9,738 nt of DNA from Brachyspira catarrhinii (lineage in GTDB: Bacteria; Spirochaetota; Brachyspiria; Brachyspirales; Brachyspiraceae): contig NZ_SJDU01000055.1 of the NCBI RefSeq assembly GCF_005518285.1, positions 1 to 9,738 of the forward strand, read 5' to 3'. The position numbers and the translations under genes are program-made. Positions 6,023 to 9,738 of this stretch are shown here, one piece after another. The notes under the pieces are model-generated. The model was not told the origin of the DNA. It saw only the letters and a list, made by a program, of their open reading frames with translations, and ran no database searches. Within the stretch, counting starts at the first letter, position 1. Each line of letters starts with the position of its first letter.

Positions 6023-6819
6023 ACTGCAACCTCTCCTTTGATAGCGGGATGAAATTTATAATTTTCAATTTTAAAATCCTCGTAAACATGACTAAAAATA
6101 TTCGGCGCTTCGTTTATAAACAATTCCGTCTCTTGCGGATAAGGTTCTCTTGAAAGTTGAGTTTTAACCTGCTCGATATGATTATTATAAATATGAGCGT
6201 CTCCGAAAGTCATAATCAATTCTGAAGGATAAAGTCCGCTATGCATCGCAAGAAGTCGCGTGAGTATCGCGTAAGAGCTGATATTAAAAGGAACTCCCAA
6301 AAACAAATCTGCCGAACGTTGATATAAATGAGTTATTATTCCGCCTTTTGAATTAACCGAAAATTGACACATCATATGACATGGAGGAAGATGCATTTTG
6401 TCTATTTCGCCGACATTCCAAGCGTTCAAAATTATTCTTCTGCTTGTAGGATTATTTCTTAAGGAATTTATTATATTTGAAATTTGGTCGATTTTACCGC
6501 CTTCTTTAGTTTCCCAAGCTCGCCATTGTTTGCCGTAAACTGGACCAAGCTCGCCCATATCGTCCGCCCATTCGTCCCATATATGAACATTATTTTCAAG
6601 CAAATATTTTATATTTGTAGAACCTCGCAAAAACCAAAGCAACTCCACAATAACGCCTTTCATAAAAACTTTTTTAGTCGTTATTATTGGAATTTTATTT
6701 CCGTCAAATTTGAATCTTAATTGCGGAGCAAATATTCTTTTCGTGCCGACACCCGTTCTGTCTAAAGTTTCTTCGCCTTCTTCCAAAACTTTTTTTAGTA
6801 AATCCAAATAATTCTGCAT
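6019..6819 (-). CDS. thyA: Thymidylate synthase (ThyA type)
   Basis: Methylates dUMP to dTMP using 5,10-methylenetetrahydrofolate, releasing dihydrofolate for the reductase encoded next door. The 266-residue length matches E. coli ThyA (264). Motifs seen: the phosphate-binding Arg in DRTGVGT (20-26); the folate-side HIWDEWA (79-85); SRR (126-128); the active-site Cys147 in LPPCHMMCQF (144-153); the dUMP loop QRSADLFLGVPFN (167-179); GDAHIY (206-211); and a C-terminus ending AV, as expected for the closing tail. The ATG at 6817-6819 has AAGGA (6826-6830) about 6 nt upstream and a good promoter at 6851-6878. It is the first gene of a two-gene operon with folA. No T-box, riboswitch or attenuator is visible in the roughly 25-nt leader. 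Confidence 0.98.
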   Translation of the reverse strand: MQNYLDLLKKVLEEGEETLDRTGVGTKRIFAPQLRFKFDGNKIPIITTKKVFMKGVIVELLWFLRGSTNIKYLLENNVHIWDEWADDMGELGPVYGKQWRAWETKEGGKIDQISNIINSLRNNPTSRRIILNAWNVGEIDKMHLPPCHMMCQFSVNSKGGIITHLYQRSADLFLGVPFNISSYAILTRLLAMHSGLYPSELIMTFGDAHIYNNHIEQVKTQLSREPYPQETELFINEAPNIFSHVYEDFKIENYKFHPAIKGEVAV

Positions 6820-6850
6820 CTCTAATCCTTAATGATAAAATATTAAATTG

Positions 6851-6878
6851 ATTATATAGAAAAAAAGAATTTTATCAA
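6851..6878 (-). promoter_or_regulatory. Candidate promoter of the thyA-folA operon
   Basis: On the minus strand there is TTGATA as -35 (6873-6878; 5 of 6), a 16-bp spacer and a perfect TATAAT -10 (6851-6856). The predicted start near 6844 gives a leader of about 25 nt containing the AAGGA ribosome site. It lies in the 130-bp divergent region shared with the DUF6508 gene. Confidence 0.7.
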
Positions 6879-6891
6879 TAATGAAAAATGA

Positions 6892-6919
6892 TTGCATTTT
6901 TTATATTTTAAGATATTCT
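6892..6919 (+). promoter_or_regulatory. Weak candidate promoter of the DUF6508-yqeK pair
   Basis: TTGCAT (6892-6897; 4 of 6), a 16-bp spacer and TATTCT (6914-6919; 4 of 6) on the plus strand would start transcription near 6926, about 24 nt before the ATG at 6950. Both boxes are imperfect and the region is nearly all A/T, so this is tentative. A promoter in this divergent gap is required if the pair is transcribed from here. Confidence 0.3.
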
Positions 6920-6949
6920 AATATTTATAAATTTTAATTAGGATAAATT

Positions 6950-7354
6950 ATGGGAAGATTTGAAATTTTGACAAAACATATAGAACCGTTAAAAAATGAA
7001 AAGGAATATAGTAATCCATTAAATAATAAAGAAGGATGGTTTATTTATGGTGAATATGCCGATACGGTAAAATCATTTATCGATGATTTTTACAATTTTA
7101 TAGATTATGATAATAATGATATGGATTTTGAAATTAGAAATTATATGTCAACAGTAAATAATATTATGCCTGAAAGTGGTCATGTAAAGGATATTAATAT
7201 TTCGTTATTAGATGCTAAATCAGTTGTGGCTCTTATTACCCGTTGTATAAGGGGCGAAAGATTTTGTGGCGGATTACTTTCTGGAGTATTGAAAAGTGGC
7301 TTTATATTGAAACTATTAGAAAGATTAAAAGAAATAGACGAAAGCCAAAATTAA
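6950..7354 (+). CDS. DUF6508 family protein, function unknown
   Basis: A 134-residue soluble protein with no signal peptide, membrane helix or known catalytic motif. It begins MGRFEILTKHI, has an aromatic and acidic middle (GWFIYGEYADTVKSFIDDFY, about 29-48), and ends with the most telling block: LDAKSVVALITRCIRGERFCGG (about 86-107) followed by GFILKLLERLKEID (about 116-129). The 'DA..V.A.I....R.ERFC.G.......G.I...L.RLK..D' pattern is what I recognise as the DUF6508 family. I know of no experimentally defined role for it. The ATG has AGGA (6940-6943) 6 nt upstream. Ala codons include no GCG, Asn is always AAT and Asp almost always GAT, whereas neighbouring genes use GCG, TCG and GAC freely. 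This suggests a different origin. yqeK follows 4 bp after the stop. Confidence 0.75.
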   Translation: MGRFEILTKHIEPLKNEKEYSNPLNNKEGWFIYGEYADTVKSFIDDFYNFIDYDNNDMDFEIRNYMSTVNNIMPESGHVKDINISLLDAKSVVALITRCIRGERFCGGLLSGVLKSGFILKLLERLKEIDESQN

Positions 7355-7358
7355 AATT

Positions 7359-7931
7359 ATGAGTGAATTTAGTGAAATTGAAAATAAAATAATCGAATAT
7401 ATAAAAAAATATCTTCCTTTTAGAGAAGAACATATACTTTCTACTCGGGAGCTTGCCGTTCAAATTGCAGAAAAATATAATGTCGATATTTATAAAACTT
7501 CAATCTCCGCTTTATGCCATGATTTAGGGAAAAGATATAAAGACGAAGAAATGAAAAAAATAATATTAGAATGCGACAATAAAGAATATCCAAATTATAT
7601 AACGGGAGCTTTGCTTCATGCGAGAGTAAGCGCGATTATTGCGGAAAACGAATTCGGCATAAAAGATAAAGAAATTTTAAGCGCTATTGAAAGCCACACA
7701 GTCGGACATGGAAATATGAGCATGCTTGAGAAAATAATATACGCGTCCGATTATCTCGAGCCGACAAGAAAAATCGAAACGGCAAATAAAATCAGAGAAA
7801 AAATTTTTATAGATTTTGACGAAGCTTTTTTGGATGTAGTTTTGGAGTCGATAAATTTCGTTTTAAGCAAGAAACAATATTTATCCGACAAAACCATAGA
7901 ACTTTATAATTCTTTAGTTATTAAAAATTGA
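7359..7931 (+). CDS. yqeK: Bis(5'-nucleosyl)-tetraphosphatase (symmetrical) YqeK, HD domain
   Basis: An HD-superfamily metal-dependent hydrolase of 190 residues, the usual YqeK length. YqeK cleaves diadenosine tetraphosphate symmetrically to two ADP, removing a stress-linked dinucleotide made largely by aminoacyl-tRNA synthetases. The metal ligands expected in the family are all visible: H25 (EEHILSTRELA), H54-D55 (CHDLGK), H87 (LLHARVSA), H113 (IESHTVGH) and D131 (ASDYLEPTRK). The family block MSMLEKIIYASDYLEPTR (120-137) is intact. In many Firmicutes the gene lies between nadD and rsfS; neither is present here. The start lies 4 bp after the DUF6508 stop and has no recognisable Shine-Dalgarno, so it may depend on translational coupling with that gene. 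The 3' end is convergent with nhaP2, 4 bp away, with no terminator between. Confidence 0.92.
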   Translation: MSEFSEIENKIIEYIKKYLPFREEHILSTRELAVQIAEKYNVDIYKTSISALCHDLGKRYKDEEMKKIILECDNKEYPNYITGALLHARVSAIIAENEFGIKDKEILSAIESHTVGHGNMSMLEKIIYASDYLEPTRKIETANKIREKIFIDFDEAFLDVVLESINFVLSKKQYLSDKTIELYNSLVIKN

Positions 7932-7935
7932 AAAA

Positions 7936-9528
7936 TTAAACTTCTCGGAGCAATACGATATCGTTTTGTTTTATAGTCGTGTTTCCTCTCGGGATAATCG
8001 TCCCGCCGTCTCTCTTTATCATAACGACTAAATTATTTTTTGCCAAATGCAAATCTTTTAGTTCCTTATCTTTCCAAGGATGATGATTGTTTATGATTAT
8101 TTCTTTCAAATTTATATCGTAATATTTCGTTCGTTTCGCGTTCAAAATAACTATATCGCCTTTTTCAATGGTTGTGTTTCCGTTTGGAATAACCGTGCTT
8201 TCGCCTCTTTCAATCGTCACAACTATCGACTCTTCTGGAAATTCAATATCTTTAATCTGCCTGCCAACCCAATGATGCGAAGGAGGAATAGTTATCTGAA
8301 TAAGTTGCATATCCGAATCGTCAACATAATCGTTGAATGTTTTCAATACATTTTCGTTGGAATCGACCAAATCCAATTTTCTCGCTATTATAGGCAAAAA
8401 AGTTCCTTGAAATAAAATCGAAATTATCGCAAGAAAAAATACTATATGAAAGACATCGTAATTTATTCCTTCCGTGTGGCTGCCCATAACTAATATTGCA
8501 AAAGCGATTGAAGCGGCTCCTCGCAGTCCCGCCCACATAACGAGCAGTTGCTTTTTGAAACTCACTTTAAAAGGAGTAAGTAAAACGGCAACGGCTATCG
8601 GTCTTGCGATAAAAGTTATAAATAAAACTACGGGAATCGCGGTATACGCGGCGGGCAATATATTTTGAGGAGTGGAAAGCAAACCTAATAAAAAGAACAA
8701 TACCATTTGCATAAGTCCCGTGATGCCATCAAAAAAATTAACCAAAATAACTTTATTCTTAAAATGACAATTTCCCAAAACGATTCCAACTATATACGCG
8801 CTTAAAAATCCGTTTCCGCCAAATGAAGCCGATAAAGAATAAGAAAGAAGCGCCGTTGCAAAAACAAATATCGTGTCGAGTCCGTTTATTGCGAATTTAA
8901 TTTTCTTTAAAACTAAATAAGCCAAATACGATATTAAAGCGGCTACCAATAATGCGAAAACTATTTGTTTAAAAAGCATAATAATTATAGATAAAGGAGT
9001 TCCTATGGTTTTTCCGATTAAACCTAAAAATATAACGGTAAGCATATAGGACATTGGGTCGTTACTTCCGCTTTCAAGTTCGAGTAACGAAGCCAAACCT
9101 CCTTTTAAATTCAAATTTTTAGAACGAAGTATTGAAAACACGGAAGCGGCGTCAGTCGAACCTATAACTGAACCTATAAGCATACTTTCAAATAAATCTA
9201 TTTTGAGAATCAAATAACATAATAAACCAGTGATAATAGAAGTTAAAAAAGTGCCTACGAAAGAGAGTAAAAACGCTTGCTTTGCCACAGGTTTTGCAAA
9301 TTCCCAATTCGTTCCAAAACCTCCGTAAAACATTATAAATATTAAAGTGACTGTGCAAATATTACTTGAGAGAGAATAATCGCTGAAATTATACATTTTA
9401 TTGAAAATCATACCCAATATTAAAAACAATAATAACGAAGGAACGCCTATTTTTGAAGAGACATTATTTGCCATTATGCATATTATTATTATTATCGCCG
9501 CCGTAAGTATAGCTATGTTCATGTCCAT
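7936..9528 (-). CDS. nhaP2: NhaP2-type potassium/proton antiporter with two RCK_C domains
   Basis: An inner-membrane CPA1-family cation/proton antiporter, 530 residues. The first 385 or so residues are hydrophobic, with about 12 or more helices. The match to NhaP2/CvrA is clear: SLLLFLILGM (31-40), GSTDAASVFSILRSKNLNL (123-141) with the transport Asp126, and LELESGSNDPM (149-159) with the Asn-Asp pair 156-157. The cytoplasmic tail holds two tandem RCK_C/TrkA_C domains (about 405-465 and 475-530). Both repeat the pattern HH.W...IKD/LKD then VV.I.R...T.IP.GNTTI. These domains usually sense a nucleotide or ion and gate transport. The family exports K+ (or Na+) in exchange for H+. The start is the ATG at 9526-9528 with only a weak AGAG about 9 nt upstream; a second ATG two codons in is an alternative. 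A very good promoter lies at 9571-9599. Confidence 0.9.
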   Translation of the reverse strand: MDMNIAILTAAIIIIICIMANNVSSKIGVPSLLLFLILGMIFNKMYNFSDYSLSSNICTVTLIFIMFYGGFGTNWEFAKPVAKQAFLLSFVGTFLTSIITGLLCYLILKIDLFESMLIGSVIGSTDAASVFSILRSKNLNLKGGLASLLELESGSNDPMSYMLTVIFLGLIGKTIGTPLSIIIMLFKQIVFALLVAALISYLAYLVLKKIKFAINGLDTIFVFATALLSYSLSASFGGNGFLSAYIVGIVLGNCHFKNKVILVNFFDGITGLMQMVLFFLLGLLSTPQNILPAAYTAIPVVLFITFIARPIAVAVLLTPFKVSFKKQLLVMWAGLRGAASIAFAILVMGSHTEGINYDVFHIVFFLAIISILFQGTFLPIIARKLDLVDSNENVLKTFNDYVDDSDMQLIQITIPPSHHWVGRQIKDIEFPEESIVVTIERGESTVIPNGNTTIEKGDIVILNAKRTKYYDINLKEIIINNHHPWKDKELKDLHLAKNNLVVMIKRDGGTIIPRGNTTIKQNDIVLLREV

Positions 9529-9570
9529 TTTTAGAACTCTCTATTAATTGGAATTATTTTTGAATGTTAT

Positions 9571-9599
9571 ATTATATATTAAAATTTTAATAATATCAA
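9571..9599 (-). promoter_or_regulatory. Candidate promoter of nhaP2
   Basis: On the minus strand there is TTGATA as -35 (9594-9599; 5 of 6), an optimal 17-bp spacer and a perfect TATAAT -10 (9571-9576). The predicted start near 9564 gives a leader of about 36 nt with no obvious riboswitch-size structure. It uses the same boxes as the thyA promoter. Confidence 0.7.
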
Positions 9600-9625
9600 G
9601 TATCTTATTATTTTATTTTGACAAA

Positions 9626-9660
9626 TGGACGCGCACTCTGTAGGCTGGGCTTCGCCCTCG
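9626..9660. repeat. GC-rich intergenic islet 2 (candidate dispersed element)
   Basis: About 35 bp with roughly 69 percent G+C (counted by hand) lie in A/T-rich DNA between the nhaP2 promoter and the terminator at the right edge. It includes a small perfect hairpin, GGGC-TTC-GCCC (9647-9657). Read on the minus strand it begins GTCATTACGAGGGCGAAGC (with a few flanking bases). This resembles the 'GTCATTGCGAG...GAAGC' type of short dispersed repeats known from many bacterial genomes. No ORF is evident. Confidence 0.4.
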
Positions 9661-9680
9661 TAATGACTATTTTTTAAATT

Positions 9681-9724
9681 AAAACAAAAAAAGAGGAGGG
9701 AAAGTATCTCTACTCTCTCTCCTC
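9681..9724 (-). terminator. Intrinsic terminator of a minus-strand gene beyond the right edge
   Basis: On the minus strand, arms 9712-9724 and 9693-9705 form a 13-bp stem with one G-U pair and one mismatch, around a 6-nt loop (9706-9711). It is followed directly by a run of seven T, one G and four T (complement of 9681-9692). This is a textbook Rho-independent terminator. Nothing ending there is identifiable, because only 14 bases remain to the right. It insulates nhaP2 from upstream transcription. Confidence 0.85.
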
Positions 9725-9738
9725 GTCAAAGGAAGGAT

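Noticed and set aside
8321..8536. Minus-strand 71-residue ORF inside nhaP2 in another frame
   Set aside because: It is fully contained in a well-supported membrane transporter gene and shows no independent start signal.
1..9738. CRISPR array, tRNA, rRNA, riboswitch, insertion sequence or toxin-antitoxin pair
   Set aside because: Intergenic gaps are short (at most about 210 bp) and hold only promoters, AT-rich runs, two GC islets and one terminator. No regularly spaced repeats, cloverleaf, transposase or TA-like pair was seen.

Overview
The window is strongly AT-rich, densely packed chromosomal DNA, mostly coding on the minus strand. The base composition, AT-only intergenic runs, relaxed lipobox and overall gene style suggest a Brachyspira-like spirochaete. 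That assignment is an inference from pattern recognition and was not confirmed by any search.

From left to right there are five blocks. (1) Positions 1-2391, minus strand: a two-gene unit of a phasin-like small protein and a UbiB/AarF (ABC1) atypical kinase, with its own promoter. It is followed by a separately promoted YtxH-type small protein cut by the left edge. (2) Positions 2460-5406, minus strand: tsaE, a BatD-like membrane lipoprotein and mnmE. The first two overlap by 4 bp. A strong promoter sits almost on the tsaE start codon, and none of the three genes has a well-placed Shine-Dalgarno. TsaE and MnmE both act in tRNA modification (t6A37 and the wobble-uridine cmnm5U34 pathway). (3) Positions 5525-6878, minus strand: a thyA-folA operon with a 4-bp overlap. 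It pairs thymidylate synthase, which makes dihydrofolate, with the reductase that recycles it. (4) Positions 6950-7931, plus strand: a DUF6508 gene of unknown function whose codon use differs from its neighbours, followed 4 bp later by yqeK, an HD-domain Ap4A hydrolase. (5) Positions 7936-9599, minus strand: an NhaP2-type K+/H+ antiporter with two C-terminal RCK_C domains, convergent with yqeK and only 4 bp from it. Beyond its promoter, an intrinsic terminator marks the end of a minus-strand transcript that enters from past the right edge.

Most of the window is housekeeping, and I see no clear new defence or mobile system. There is no tRNA, rRNA, CRISPR array or transposase, and no gene-free stretch longer than about 220 bases. 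The points most worth a second look are: the phasin-UbiB pair; the BatD-like lipoprotein between two tRNA-modification genes; the near-leaderless tsaE promoter overlapping a perfect palindrome; two GC-rich intergenic islets; and the compositionally odd DUF6508 gene beside yqeK.
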